A stretch of DNA of 50,867 bases. Source: Sphingobacterium sp. GTDB taxonomy: Bacteria; Bacteroidota; Bacteroidia; Sphingobacteriales; Sphingobacteriaceae. Below the pieces are notes generated by a model that worked only from the letters and a program-made list of their open reading frames with translations, was not told where the DNA came from and ran no database searches. This document shows positions 1-9,207 of this stretch, piece by piece. The position numbers and the translations under genes are program-made. Position 1 is the stretch's first letter; each line of letters opens with the position of its first letter. Where the stretch lies: NCBI GenBank assembly GCA_031253985.1, contig JAIRVH010000036.1:1-50867 (forward strand), given 5' to 3'.

Positions 1-576
1 AGTAAAGAGGTGATTCTTGGTACAAAGGCTTTTGCTAACCAAATTGCAGAAATGGAAAAGTACTATTTCCGCGCTAATTATGTTTATAATGCAACTCCAT
101 TTTTATTGGATCTCTTGAAGAATGATCCAAGGGCTAACTGGATGATTGGCACAGTAGCCAAAAGTCAAGTCTTTAAGAAGCATACTGGAGGACAAGCGGA
201 AGCTAAGTTTATTTTCCGTTTGACTGAAGCCTATTTATTGAAAGCGGAGGCTCTTGCCAAATCAAATGGAAGCTTAACAGAAGTCCGGGACTTACTTAAA
301 ATTGTTAAATCGAAAGCTGGAATTACGGATTTTACTGCACTGAACGCGATGAATACACGTGAGCAACTTACGATGGAAGTTTTTAGGGAATTAATCCGGA
401 GTCTCGTTGCTGAAGATGGTTCTGATTGGATGGCCTTGCTGCGTTTACCCTTTGAAACGGTAAAACAATTCAATGGCAATATGAAGGAAAAATGGCAATA
501 TATATTACCAGTTCCGTATGCAGAATATGAAAAAAATCCAACTTTCGGTGAGCAGAATCCTGGATATGGGTGGTAA
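1..576 (+). CDS. SusD/RagB-family outer-membrane lipoprotein, C-terminal fragment
   Basis: The reading frame is open from the first base of the window, so this is the 3' part (about 191 codons) of a gene that starts outside it. The sequence has the features of the SusD/RagB C-terminal region: the FRLTEAYLLKAEALAKSNG helix (the 'RYAEVLLMYAEA' position of the family), a helix following LTMEVFRELIRS, and the usual ending of the family, NPGYGW right before the stop. SusD proteins are surface lipoproteins that cap a SusC TonB-dependent transporter and bind the incoming oligomer. The matching susC should lie upstream of the window. A thioredoxin-like gene follows after about 50 bases and probably shares the transcript. 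The substrate cannot be read from this fragment. Confidence 0.9.
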   Translation, partial: SKEVILGTKAFANQIAEMEKYYFRANYVYNATPFLLDLLKNDPRANWMIGTVAKSQVFKKHTGGQAEAKFIFRLTEAYLLKAEALAKSNGSLTEVRDLLKIVKSKAGITDFTALNAMNTREQLTMEVFRELIRSLVAEDGSDWMALLRLPFETVKQFNGNMKEKWQYILPVPYAEYEKNPTFGEQNPGYGW

Positions 577-628
577 AAGTTAAATGTGTTATAAAATTAA
601 AGTAACGTATATATATAGAAATAATCAA

Positions 629-1828
629 ATGAAACATATACTAAAAATAGTCGCCCTTATGGTATTTCCTATGATGGGAATGGGGCAGAAGAAGTTTGTT
701 TTGGATGGCGAACTTAAAAATGGGACAACCGAAAAGCTTTATCTTTTTTATATGGACGGTCAAGGTAAACAAATAACTGACAGTGCTTCGATCATCAAAA
801 ACCATTTTCAATTTAAAGGCATACTTTCGGAGCCTACCATGGTGTTTTTGACCAGATCGTCGAATCCAGAGCGTGCAAATGAAGGCGATTATACACAAAT
901 GTACCTGGAACCCTCCAAAATGAAATTGGAGTTTCAAGATGATAATCTAAAAAACTATACGCTGACTGGATCGAAATTGGATGCTGAACACAAGCAGTTG
1001 GAACACGAAAAAGCAGATATTAGAAAAGGGATGGAGCCCATCAGTAAGGCTTATGTTGCGAAAAATAAGGAGTATAGTCGTGCTGAGCGAGAACTTGAGG
1101 CTTTGGAAAAGAAAGTAAAGCTACTTAGTGAAGAGGCGGCTAACATCAAGGATCAATTTGAGCCGTTTAACGAAAAAGCAGCCCAGATTGATATGACCTT
1201 TATTAAAAGCCATCCACAATCCTTTTTAAGCCCTTATCTGTTGATGTTCAGAATGAACAGTCTGCCTTTGGAAGAAACAGAAACATTGTTTGCGGGTTTT
1301 TCTAAGGAGGTACAAAATAGTCATTTTGGAAAAGATGTTTCGAAAAGGCTAGATGAAAGTCGAAGTGGCGCCCTGGGCAAGACTGCTCCGGTATTTAGTA
1401 CGACGGACATCGACGGTAAACCGCTGGGTTTGTCAGATTTCAAAGGCAAGTATGTCTTGTTGGATTTCTGGGCTAGCTGGTGTGTACCATGTCGTAAAGG
1501 GAACCCTCACCTTATCAAATTATATCAACAATACAAAGAAAAAGGCTTCGAGATTATTGGTATCGCAGATGATGATAGTAAACCTGAAAAGTGGCACAAG
1601 GCGGTTGAGCAAGATGAAATTGGCATTTGGAAACATGTTTTACGTGGCGCAAAATTCGATGGAACAAATTTTGATCTTAGCAAAGATGTAACGCAGGGTT
1701 ATGGTGTCAGCTCGTTACCAACTAAAGTGTTAATAGACCCAAAAGGCATTATTATCGGACGTTATGGCGGTGGCAACGGCGACTCAGACGAGCAACTGGA
1801 TGCTAAGCTTGCTGATTTATTTAAGTAA
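629..1828 (+). CDS. Exported TlpA/ResA-like thioredoxin-fold protein with DUF4369-like N-terminus
   Basis: The start at 629 is chosen because it gives MKHILKIVALMVFPMMG, a clean signal peptide; an in-frame ATG at 584 would put 15 polar residues before it. After the signal come an N-terminal beta-rich domain resembling DUF4369 (about residues 20-110), a long charged coiled-coil-like helix (about 120-190) and a C-terminal AhpC/TSA-thioredoxin domain. The redox motif is WCVPC with cysteines 285 and 288, preceded by LLDFWASW, and the cis-proline loop SSLPTKVLIDP is present. Such proteins reduce or rearrange disulfides in the periplasm. They are common next to SusCD pairs in Sphingobacteriaceae. 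The family call is secure; the client protein is unknown. Confidence 0.9.
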   Translation: MKHILKIVALMVFPMMGMGQKKFVLDGELKNGTTEKLYLFYMDGQGKQITDSASIIKNHFQFKGILSEPTMVFLTRSSNPERANEGDYTQMYLEPSKMKLEFQDDNLKNYTLTGSKLDAEHKQLEHEKADIRKGMEPISKAYVAKNKEYSRAERELEALEKKVKLLSEEAANIKDQFEPFNEKAAQIDMTFIKSHPQSFLSPYLLMFRMNSLPLEETETLFAGFSKEVQNSHFGKDVSKRLDESRSGALGKTAPVFSTTDIDGKPLGLSDFKGKYVLLDFWASWCVPCRKGNPHLIKLYQQYKEKGFEIIGIADDDSKPEKWHKAVEQDEIGIWKHVLRGAKFDGTNFDLSKDVTQGYGVSSLPTKVLIDPKGIIIGRYGGGNGDSDEQLDAKLADLFK

Positions 1829-1837
1829 TCGAATACA

Positions 1838-1849
1838 ATGTCATGACAT
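1838..1849. other. Perfect 12-bp palindrome ATGTCATGACAT
   Basis: A perfect palindrome lies 10 bases after the stop of the thioredoxin-like gene and before the terminator hairpin. It may be a protein-binding site or chance. Its position between convergent genes argues against an operator role. Confidence 0.25.
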
Positions 1850-1898
1850 AACGATGTCCTGGAGGATCGTCGTTACTTTAGTATTGCAGGTATATAGC

Positions 1899-1944
1899 GT
1901 AAAAGAAATAAGGACTGTCAAAGACAGTCCCTTATTTCTTTTAC
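1899..1944. terminator. Bidirectional terminator hairpin
   Basis: A 21-base arm (1899-1919) starting GTAAAAGAAATAAGG pairs with 1923-1944 across a 3-base AAA loop, with a single bulged G. The A-rich foot on one side and T-rich foot on the other give a U-tract in both directions. It sits between the converging thioredoxin-like gene and the sensor kinase gene and can end both transcripts. Confidence 0.85.
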
Positions 1945-1958
1945 TTATCCTGCTTCGC

Positions 1959-4085
1959 TTACGAAATTCTTGCTATGATCTGAGCAAGGAGAGCTTTATC
2001 TAAAGGTTTGGTCATAATGCCATCAAATTGATGTAGCTGTCCTTCCGGGGCTTGCATGGTGACTTGGGATTCGTCTGATGTCAGTGCAATAACTTTACTA
2101 TTCCACCCTTGTGCAATATTGTTGTCTTTGACGGTATTTAAAATGTCCCAGCCAGTAGCTCCATGCATTTTTAAATCAGTGACAATAATATCCGTTCTAT
2201 TCTCTTTTAGATAGGCAATAGCCGCTGACGAGTCCTGATAAATTCTTACATCCTCGAAATGTTGCAATGCTTGCTTAACGAATAGATTATTGATTGGATT
2301 ATCGTCAATAACGACAAAGCGCAGGTTTTGTGAAAGTTGTTCCAAACTTGTGATTTGTTTCCTGTTTTTCTTTTCTTCGGTGAATGGAACGACTAATGTA
2401 AACGTTGATCCCTTGCCTTGCTGACTGCTTACACTTAAGGTCCCATTGAGTTGTTCGGCCATGAGCTTAGAAATATGTAATCCCAATCCAAAACTATTCC
2501 TGGATTTCTGATCGGTCATATAATACTGTTCGAAAATATGCTCTTGATCTTTTGCCGAAATGCCTTTTCCTGTATCATTGACCAATATATGTAATTGGGG
2601 ACTCTGATCTCTGCTGATAAAGGCTCTTACCTCTATTTGTCCTTTATCGGTATATTTAATCGCATTGCTCAGGAGATTGGAAACAATCTGACGTACCCGG
2701 TAGGTTCCGCTTTTGATGAGGATGTCTGTATCGATATCAAGAGAACTGATGAGTTTTAACCCTTTTTTGTCTGCCTGAGCCTGTTGCATTTTAATGAGAT
2801 TCACGAGCAATTGGGTTGGCGAAAAATATTCAGCTTTAATTTCTAGTGTACCAGACTCTAGTTTACCGAGATTTAGAATATCTTCAACGGTTTCATTGAT
2901 CACATGGATATCTTGTGTGATAGAGTCTAATAGTGCGGGATTGATGCTATTATTTGCTGCATTGCTCTTCAGTAAGTCGATAACACTGACCAAAGAATTG
3001 ACCGGTGTGCGTACATCATGACTCACATTGGCTAATACACTGGCCTTCTCCTTCGCTGTCTGCAATGCATAATCTCTGACAGACGTAAGTTTACGTTCAT
3101 AAATGAGCGTATTATAATGATAGGACAACAGCAGTGTCACCATAATAATCATGAGGATAATGGAAGCGATGACCTGTTTTCCAAATATGGATGAGTTTTC
3201 TCTATAGAGTTTAAAGTCTTGTATTTCAGCCGCCCGCAGTGTCTCATCTTCATGGCTCTTAATACGAAGCAAGGCTGTACTGATTGTACTGAATAGTGCG
3301 TAGTTAGATTGTAGAAGCTGTCTTTCCTTTTGTTGGAGCTCAGCAAATGAACGACGAATTTTACTAAAATCTTGTCGGTGAAATACTTCGTTCTGTTCGA
3401 TCAAACTTTCGATCTGACTATGTATCGCCTTGATTTGGTTCACGTTGAAATTCTGTTCAAGCTTATCTGCGACCAAGGTATCGTTCTTGGCCTTGAAAAT
3501 ACGGGTGAAGAGTTTTTCTTTTTTTCGTATAATGGTATCCTTCTTACTTACATTAAGTGCCGTATCTCGTAATATTTTATTGACAACAGAATCTGCCAAT
3601 ATCCGATTATTGCCTGGGCGGATGCTTTTATTCGTTTTGGTTAAGAGTGAGAGCGAGTCTTTGGCTAGAAAAATCATGTTGTCAACAGATTGTTTAATGT
3701 GGGCAAACTCGTCTGAGAGGGAGATATTTTGTTCTAAAGAAGTATTCGTAGAGAAAGTAAGTCCTTTTTTGGAAGATAAGGTGGATAATGAGTCTATATA
3801 AAACCGTAGGGTATCTAAACTATTGCTATAATTTTTTAGGTTTTCTGCACTGAAGTCCACAGTATAGGATCGGAAAGCATTTCCCGCCGAATTGTAGGAC
3901 GAGAAGAGCTCATAAAAAAGATCAGTCAGTTGGTTCTTAGAACTGTATGCTTTATTTAAACGGGCTTCGGTCTTTTGGTATTCAATATATTGATAGGTAA
4001 ATATCGAACCGATATAAACCAAGGAAAGAATCAGGAAGGCAATTAAAATTGTCCTGATAATAAATAGTTTTCTACTGTTTTTCAC
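1959..4085 (-). CDS. Hybrid sensor histidine kinase with C-terminal receiver domain
   Basis: This 708-residue protein has a membrane segment at residues 8-31, a helical extracytoplasmic region to about 300, and a second membrane segment at 304-322. The cytoplasmic part has a HisKA box (NVSHDVRTP, phosphoacceptor His about 356), an N box (NLLSNAIKY), G boxes (NDTGKGIS and FGLGLHISKLM) and a receiver domain from about 588 with acidic residues at VVIDDN and phosphoacceptor Asp about 637 in IIVTDLKMHG. There is no DNA-binding domain, so it is not a Bacteroides-type one-protein PUL regulator and would need a phosphorelay partner. No response regulator or Hpt gene lies nearby. The sensor region resembles no domain I can name, so the signal is unknown. 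A TAAATTTG element upstream (4143-4150) may be its promoter. Confidence 0.92.
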   Translation of the reverse strand: MKNSRKLFIIRTILIAFLILSLVYIGSIFTYQYIEYQKTEARLNKAYSSKNQLTDLFYELFSSYNSAGNAFRSYTVDFSAENLKNYSNSLDTLRFYIDSLSTLSSKKGLTFSTNTSLEQNISLSDEFAHIKQSVDNMIFLAKDSLSLLTKTNKSIRPGNNRILADSVVNKILRDTALNVSKKDTIIRKKEKLFTRIFKAKNDTLVADKLEQNFNVNQIKAIHSQIESLIEQNEVFHRQDFSKIRRSFAELQQKERQLLQSNYALFSTISTALLRIKSHEDETLRAAEIQDFKLYRENSSIFGKQVIASIILMIIMVTLLLSYHYNTLIYERKLTSVRDYALQTAKEKASVLANVSHDVRTPVNSLVSVIDLLKSNAANNSINPALLDSITQDIHVINETVEDILNLGKLESGTLEIKAEYFSPTQLLVNLIKMQQAQADKKGLKLISSLDIDTDILIKSGTYRVRQIVSNLLSNAIKYTDKGQIEVRAFISRDQSPQLHILVNDTGKGISAKDQEHIFEQYYMTDQKSRNSFGLGLHISKLMAEQLNGTLSVSSQQGKGSTFTLVVPFTEEKKNRKQITSLEQLSQNLRFVVIDDNPINNLFVKQALQHFEDVRIYQDSSAAIAYLKENRTDIIVTDLKMHGATGWDILNTVKDNNIAQGWNSKVIALTSDESQVTMQAPEGQLHQFDGIMTKPLDKALLAQIIARIS

Positions 4086-4142
4086 GATATTCTTCTTTCA
4101 CCCCAATAAGTTAACTATAGCCAATTTCTTTTGTCTGGAAAT

Positions 4143-4150
4143 CAAATTTA
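4143..4150 (-). promoter_or_regulatory. Candidate Bacteroidota -7 element for the sensor kinase gene
   Basis: Read on the minus strand this is TAAATTTG, matching the TAnnTTTG consensus, about 58 bases before the start codon. I find no good TTG -33 element at the expected distance, so support is partial. Confidence 0.35.
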
Positions 4151-4215
4151 AGACTAAAAAACGATATCCGCTTGGTTGTCATGTAGACAAGGAGCTACTT
4201 TTTAAAAATCTTACA

Positions 4216-4225
4216 CAATCGTTTG
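4216..4225. promoter_or_regulatory. LacI/GalR-type operator candidate upstream of GH20 gene
   Basis: CAATCGTTTG here is the exact reverse complement of CAAACGATTG, found upstream of the SusC genes at 9269 and 16649. The central CG flanked by AAA/TTT is the hallmark of LacI/GalR-family operators (compare the PurR core GCAAACGTTTGC). The site lies 111 bases before the hexosaminidase start and in the 250-base gap shared with the sensor kinase. Confidence 0.55.
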
Positions 4226-4335
4226 ATTGAAAGTTGATGCCATAGGATCCTAATTTTATTTTTTATTTTGCAGGGATAAACCTTTAAATGGTCTTTTTGA
4301 ATTCCATTTATTTAGAAATAAAAACTTAAATTTTA

Positions 4336-6345
4336 ATGAAAAAAATCTTTTTTTCGGCAGCTTTGTCTCTTCTCTTTGTACAGGGGCTCCGGGCACAGGC
4401 TGGCATGGATATTATCCCGAAGCCTCAAGAAGTAAGTTTGGGAACGGGTCAGTTTCAATTAAATGAACAAACAACCTTAAGCTTTAAAAATTGCGATTTG
4501 AAAGATGTCTCTTTGTTTGTAGCGCAACTGAGAAAGGTCACTCATTATCCCCTGAAAGTAAAGAAGCAGTCTAGCAATAGTATTGAATTTAGATTGGATC
4601 CTAAGCTTGCCATCCCAAATGATGAAGGCTATCAGCTTGACGTTTCCAAGCGTGGAGTGGCCATGACAGCGAAAACCCCGCAGGGACTTTTCAATGCCGC
4701 GCAATCACTTCGACAACTTTTACCCACAGCTTTTGAGGCAAGTAACCCTACGAAAGATATAACCTGGAATATTCCTGCGGTAAAAATCAAAGATTATCCC
4801 CGTTACCATTGGCGGGGTTATATGAAAGATGTAAGCCGGACTTTCTTTGATGTCAATACAGTAAAAAAGTATTTGGATGTCATGGCCTTATACAAGATGA
4901 ATACGTTCCATTGGCATTTGACGGATGACCAGGGCTGGCGTATTGAAATAAAGAAATATCCAAAATTGACGAAGGAAGATGCGACGGTCTTTCACCGGAC
5001 AGAAAAGCAGCCCGCAGAACGCAGTGGATTTTATACACAGGAGCAGATCAAGGATGTTGTTCAGTATGCACGGGACCGTAATATTACCATCGTACCCGAG
5101 ATCGATGTTCCGGGGCACTCCTGGCCGACCATATTGGCCTATCCTGAACTTGGCGTCAACAAAAATTCATATCCTAATCATATTTTTCCTTTTGTGTCAT
5201 CCTGGGGCTATTGGGGAAATCAATTTACGCCCAATACATTGGATCCAACAAAAGAGTTTACGTATGAATTCTTGGATAATGTCTTTACCGAGATAGCCAA
5301 TCTCTTCCCGGGGAGTTATATCCATTTTGGCGGGGATGAGGTTCGGCATGATCTATGGGAAAAAGAGACCCATGTGCAAGATTTTATGAAGCAGCAGCAT
5401 ATCAAGGATGTCAAAGCGCTGCAGAGTTATTTTGTAAAACGCGTTTCCGCGATTATTGTTCAGAAAGGTAAGAAGCCGATAGGATGGAATGATATCTTAG
5501 CAGATGCTGAAAATTTACCAAAAAGTACGGCGATTATGAGCTGGCTTGGCGAGGAAGCGATCAAAGAGGCAACTAAAGATGGGTTTAAAGCAGTGGCTAC
5601 GCCTGCCTCCCATCTCTATTTTGATATTACCCAGGCTGATCGTAATGATGGCACAATGACTGACTTGGCCTATCCCCAGATAAATTCGTTGAAAAGAGTG
5701 TATGAATTTGATCCTTCTGCAGGACTTAGTCCGACCGAGGATCAGCTTGTACTCGGTGTTCAGGGAAATATGTGGACTGCCTTGGCGCAGGATATTAAAG
5801 ACCTGAACGTGCAGAATTTCCCGAGGTTACTTGCCGTAGCTGAAATTGGATGGTCATCTAAATCAACGAAGGATTATACAGAATTCAGTCATCGATTGGC
5901 TGCAAATCTTCCAAGATTGGATTCCATGCGTATTGATTATTATCGTCCTGGCGGATATATTTCGGGATCCTGGGGACCTAAAGATATCAAGGAAGAATAT
6001 GGTTTTCTGAATTTTGATGTGACGAAGAAAATCTATGACAATGGAAGAGCACAAGCTGGATTCTTCTTTGTCGAAGGTAAGAACTTTCTGGAGATTGATG
6101 CTGTAGAATTATTGCAGGATGGACGTGTTATTGCGGAGGATGGGCACCATGCGCTAGCGGATAAATTTAGGGGCACCAATAAGATTAAACCTTTTTATTA
6201 CAATTTTAACGTAACAGATTACAATCCGAAATCGAAATACGAAATTAAAGCCTGTGTCAGAGGTGCTGGCGGCGTGGATTCAAAAGGGAACTTTACCTTT
6301 AATCTGTCGCCTGTTAAACCATTTGATAAGATCGAAATGAAATAA
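4336..6345 (+). CDS. GH20 beta-N-acetylhexosaminidase, exported
   Basis: The enzyme removes terminal beta-linked GlcNAc or GalNAc from glycans by substrate-assisted catalysis. A signal peptide covers residues 1-20 (cleavage likely after LRAQA or nearby). A GH20b-type domain covers about 24-150 and the TIM-barrel about 155-510, entering with YHWRGYMKDVSRTF and MNTFHWHLTDDQGWR. The catalytic pair is Asp334-Glu335 in HFGGDEVRHD. Later family motifs include IGWNDIL and VQGNMWT, with a tryptophan-rich AEIGWS. A beta-rich C-terminal domain runs to 669. Length is typical. It is transcribed alone: a strong terminator follows and a LacI-type operator lies upstream. Substrate choice between chitin-type and mucin-type glycans cannot be set by sequence alone; the neighbouring fucosidase and M60 peptidase favour host-type glycans. 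Confidence 0.96.
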   Translation: MKKIFFSAALSLLFVQGLRAQAGMDIIPKPQEVSLGTGQFQLNEQTTLSFKNCDLKDVSLFVAQLRKVTHYPLKVKKQSSNSIEFRLDPKLAIPNDEGYQLDVSKRGVAMTAKTPQGLFNAAQSLRQLLPTAFEASNPTKDITWNIPAVKIKDYPRYHWRGYMKDVSRTFFDVNTVKKYLDVMALYKMNTFHWHLTDDQGWRIEIKKYPKLTKEDATVFHRTEKQPAERSGFYTQEQIKDVVQYARDRNITIVPEIDVPGHSWPTILAYPELGVNKNSYPNHIFPFVSSWGYWGNQFTPNTLDPTKEFTYEFLDNVFTEIANLFPGSYIHFGGDEVRHDLWEKETHVQDFMKQQHIKDVKALQSYFVKRVSAIIVQKGKKPIGWNDILADAENLPKSTAIMSWLGEEAIKEATKDGFKAVATPASHLYFDITQADRNDGTMTDLAYPQINSLKRVYEFDPSAGLSPTEDQLVLGVQGNMWTALAQDIKDLNVQNFPRLLAVAEIGWSSKSTKDYTEFSHRLAANLPRLDSMRIDYYRPGGYISGSWGPKDIKEEYGFLNFDVTKKIYDNGRAQAGFFFVEGKNFLEIDAVELLQDGRVIAEDGHHALADKFRGTNKIKPFYYNFNVTDYNPKSKYEIKACVRGAGGVDSKGNFTFNLSPVKPFDKIEMK

Positions 6346-6372
6346 GGTATTTTGTTCGGCCGATAAATAACA

Positions 6373-6406
6373 GGGGGATGGTCCATATGGACTATCCCCC
6401 TTTTTT
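6373..6406 (+). terminator. Rho-independent terminator after GH20 gene
   Basis: GGGGGATGGTCC (6373-6384) pairs with GGACTATCCCCC (6389-6400) with one G-U pair across an ATAT loop, followed by TTTTTT. It lies 27 bases after the hexosaminidase stop. Confidence 0.92.
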
Positions 6407-6427
6407 ATAAGTGTATTTTATTTTTCC

Positions 6428-6706
6428 TTATTTGAGCTCAATCATCTTTGGATTTTTATCCTCTTCTTTCACTTCTTGAAGGATTGCAATTTCAATAGGT
6501 GCAACCACACTTAGTATAATCAATGCAATGAAAGCTACCGGAAAAATAATTCCGATGATTACAGCTAATAACAAGGAGATATTTAAGTATTCTTGTCCAT
6601 TCTTGGATGAAACTTTTAAACGGGAGCTTTTGAACGAATCGAAAAGATCCTGAAAAACTTTAGTAATTGTTTTACTGTTGATGCTGAAGGTTGTTTTAGT
6701 TGCCAT
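6428..6706 (-). CDS. Small membrane protein, DUF4342-like
   Basis: The protein has 92 residues: a polar N-terminal half with a basic segment (SSRLKVSSKNGQEYLNISL), a hydrophobic span at about 48-74 (AVIIGIIFPVAFIALIIL), and a charged tail rich in Glu and Lys. The pattern of a 'lysine-rich strand, then a hydrophobic hairpin' resembles DUF4342 proteins, whose function is not established. There is no signal peptide. It is a single gene with a TATCTTTG promoter-like element upstream. The family assignment is tentative; that it is a real gene is likely, given its isolated frame, good start and plausible promoter. Confidence 0.7.
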   Translation of the reverse strand: MATKTTFSINSKTITKVFQDLFDSFKSSRLKVSSKNGQEYLNISLLLAVIIGIIFPVAFIALIILSVVAPIEIAILQEVKEEDKNPKMIELK

Positions 6707-6747
6707 GATGTTTATTTTTTAAATTTTTTATTTCTTATTTGATGACT

Positions 6748-6755
6748 CAAAGATA
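6748..6755 (-). promoter_or_regulatory. Candidate -7 element for the small membrane protein gene
   Basis: Minus-strand TATCTTTG matches TAnnTTTG about 42 bases before the start codon. No clear -33 TTG is present. Confidence 0.35.
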
Positions 6756-6835
6756 GGACGTAAATAGCGCGCTGACTACGCTCATTAGGCCAATCTCGAA
6801 ACAATCTCGGTAAACACCTGGCTTTTGTCGGTCAA

Positions 6836-9070
6836 CTACAGACCGACGTGTTCTGTTTTTGATTTTGTTGGTCCCGTTGGTCCCTGTTTATACGCAGGGT
6901 CATAGTTCCATTCAATATTGTCGGTTAATATCTTGCCGTCTTTCGGACTTATTTTCGCTTCTACTGTGTTTTTACCCAATTTTAGCTTCACGTTTTCGAA
7001 GATGTAATGTACATTGGTCTGACCAATTTTGGCGCCTTTGATAAGCTCTCCATTCACTGTCAATGTAGGCTCACCTCTGTTGGAATAAACTGTAACAGCT
7101 GTGATTTCATTCCCTCTATTAATCATACGGCGTTGTGTTATATACAATACGGGTTCTTTGCTCCAGTTGGCTTTGTACCAGTAAAAGCCATCCTTCTTCA
7201 GTTTACGGTCAAAGGATACCAAGCCTTTATAATTTCTGGGATTGACATTAAGTGCGGTAATTGGCGTGGCAAAATCGAAGGTATTCCAAACATAGGAGCC
7301 CAAGAAAATCGGACTTTTGGCGATTACTCCCCAATGGACCTCATGAAATTTGGTTGCGTATTCTTCGGGGAAAAACGCAGGATTGCTCCATTGATTACCA
7401 AAGTTACCGACTTCTTCGGCCTGATCTTCGGGAATCGCTTCGGCTCCATATTCCGAAAAGATAATTCGGTAATCTTTAAATTCTTCACTGATACGTTTTG
7501 CCCAGGATGCGACATCGTCCTCTTTGGCTGATTTATCTTCCAGTTCGCCGTTGTACCATCCAAAATAATGGTTGATGCCCTGTACGTCTGCATTGTTGTT
7601 GACCGGGTGGTCGATGACATTATAACCGCTGACAGAAACGGTGTATCGACCCGGGTCTTCGGACTTGGCGAGATCATTTAACTTTGTGGTGAGATCAACG
7701 GTGTAGGCCGTAGGTGTATACACTTCGTTGTGCATTCCCCAGATATAAATCGAAGGGTGATTGAAGTTTTGTCGAATCAATTCTTTCAGTTGCTGCTGCG
7801 CATTATTCTCTTCGAATGTTGTTACGCGGTTAACAAATGGAATTTCGGCCCAGATCACTAATCCCATACTGTCGCATTTTGAATAGAAGTATTCGGATTG
7901 CTGATAGTGTGCCAATCGGATCGATGTTGCGCCCATTTCTTTGATAATGGCGAGGTCCTCGTCGTGATCTGCATTGCTCAGGGCGGAGCCTTTTCCTAGG
8001 CGGTCCTGATGACGGCAGACACCATATAAGGGGTATTTAATGTCGTTCAGAAAGAACCCTTCTCCTGTGCGCAGCTCAAATTTTCGTAGACCAAGGGGCG
8101 CTGTTACCTCATCAATTACCTGGTTGTTCTTTTTGATCTGCGTAACGACTTTATAGAGATAAGGATCATCTAAACCCTGCCATAGATGCGGATTTTTGAC
8201 CGGAATCTCTTGTGTAACGATTTGGCGGCCCTGCGGCAGCAACGTGTACGATGTGCTTTGCTTGGTTTTGATCGATCCGTCTTTTTCGAAAACCGTTGTC
8301 AGCAATTCGATCGGTTGTTTCTTTCCGGATTTGTTGTCTATTTTTATTTTAACAGCGACGTCGGCTGTTTTCCTGGATACATTTTTTTGTGTGATAAAAA
8401 TTCCTTTGGATGCAAAATCATTCACCGCAATGTTGATATCATCTGTTACGATAAGCTCAACCGGTCTGTAGATGCCACCATACATGGGAAAAAGGGTGTG
8501 GTTAACAGGAATGACTTGCGGAGTAGCTTCATTACTTACCTTGACTAAAATCTCGTTTTCTTTTCCAAATTGGAGCATACCGGTCAGTTCAAAGACAAAG
8601 GCCGAATAGCCCCCCTGATGCCGGCCAACGAAAGTGTAATTGCCGTTGCGCTGCGTATTATCGTAGGTAAGGTCATTTTTTCCTTCTTTGGCTGATAAGG
8701 GCTGATTGTTTACGTAGACTTCGGTATTGGTATTGACACCTTCAAATCGAATAAAAATACGCTTGCCTTTCCAGGCTGTTTCGGGCACAAATGATTTACG
8801 GTAATAAGCATCTCCGGTATAAAAACGCTCATTTTTCCCTAAGCTACCGGACTTGATCTCCTTGGTCTGCATGTCGTTTGCATTCCAGGTATGGGGCAGA
8901 TTGACAAGCTGCCATTTCCCTTCAAAAAGTTGGTTGTAATCTAATGACGATGTCAAAAATGGCCCTTTTTTGAAAGTCCAGCTGCTGTTAAATGGAACTA
9001 CGGTTCGTGCCTGTACGTTCAATAGTAATATTCCAATCAAGATCAGGGGATAAAATATCTTTTTTATCAT
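6836..9070 (-). CDS. GH2-family glycosidase (beta-galactosidase-like), exported
   Basis: A signal peptide (residues 1-21) is followed by the GH2 order: sugar-binding jelly-roll (about 25-210), immunoglobulin-like domain (about 212-330), TIM barrel (about 335-620) and a C-terminal beta domain. The acid/base Glu is about residue 449 in GMHNEV and the nucleophile Glu about 540 in IIFSEYGAE. The barrel opens with YGVCRHQDRLGKG, the form common in GH2 beta-galactosidases. At 744 residues it is shorter than LacZ and close to Bacteroidota PUL-encoded GH2 enzymes. GH2 also includes beta-mannosidases and beta-glucuronidases, so the exact sugar is not proven. It is divergent from a SusC gene; the shared 297-base gap contains a LacI-type operator, which suggests co-regulation. 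Confidence 0.93.
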   Translation of the reverse strand: MIKKIFYPLILIGILLLNVQARTVVPFNSSWTFKKGPFLTSSLDYNQLFEGKWQLVNLPHTWNANDMQTKEIKSGSLGKNERFYTGDAYYRKSFVPETAWKGKRIFIRFEGVNTNTEVYVNNQPLSAKEGKNDLTYDNTQRNGNYTFVGRHQGGYSAFVFELTGMLQFGKENEILVKVSNEATPQVIPVNHTLFPMYGGIYRPVELIVTDDINIAVNDFASKGIFITQKNVSRKTADVAVKIKIDNKSGKKQPIELLTTVFEKDGSIKTKQSTSYTLLPQGRQIVTQEIPVKNPHLWQGLDDPYLYKVVTQIKKNNQVIDEVTAPLGLRKFELRTGEGFFLNDIKYPLYGVCRHQDRLGKGSALSNADHDEDLAIIKEMGATSIRLAHYQQSEYFYSKCDSMGLVIWAEIPFVNRVTTFEENNAQQQLKELIRQNFNHPSIYIWGMHNEVYTPTAYTVDLTTKLNDLAKSEDPGRYTVSVSGYNVIDHPVNNNADVQGINHYFGWYNGELEDKSAKEDDVASWAKRISEEFKDYRIIFSEYGAEAIPEDQAEEVGNFGNQWSNPAFFPEEYATKFHEVHWGVIAKSPIFLGSYVWNTFDFATPITALNVNPRNYKGLVSFDRKLKKDGFYWYKANWSKEPVLYITQRRMINRGNEITAVTVYSNRGEPTLTVNGELIKGAKIGQTNVHYIFENVKLKLGKNTVEAKISPKDGKILTDNIEWNYDPAYKQGPTGPTKSKTEHVGL

Positions 9071-9104
9071 ACGGTTTTAACTTAGGATATTGTATTTATG
9101 TCTT

Positions 9105-9112
9105 CAAATATA
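9105..9112 (-). promoter_or_regulatory. Candidate -7 element for the GH2 gene
   Basis: Minus-strand TATATTTG is a full match to TAnnTTTG, 35 bases before the GH2 start codon, leaving a 5' leader of about 30 bases. No TTG sits at a standard -33 distance. Confidence 0.45.
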
Positions 9113-9207
9113 GCTAACAAAACGACAATGGCTAATTGGACGATCTTCGGCAAAACTAATACTATATTCTTTTTTTAATTATAGTTATTAAAAATATCTT
9201 ATTTAAA

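Noticed and set aside
3430..3801. 123-codon plus-strand frame opposite the sensor kinase
   Set aside because: Antisense shadow in the extracytoplasmic sensor region of the kinase; no family features.
7007..7531. Long plus-strand open frame (174 codons) opposite the GH2 gene
   Set aside because: It lies antisense inside a gene with intact GH2 motifs, has no recognisable domain and is best explained as a shadow of GH2 codon use.
8186..8548. 120-codon plus-strand frame opposite the GH2 gene
   Set aside because: Antisense to a conserved enzyme, no domain, no promoter.
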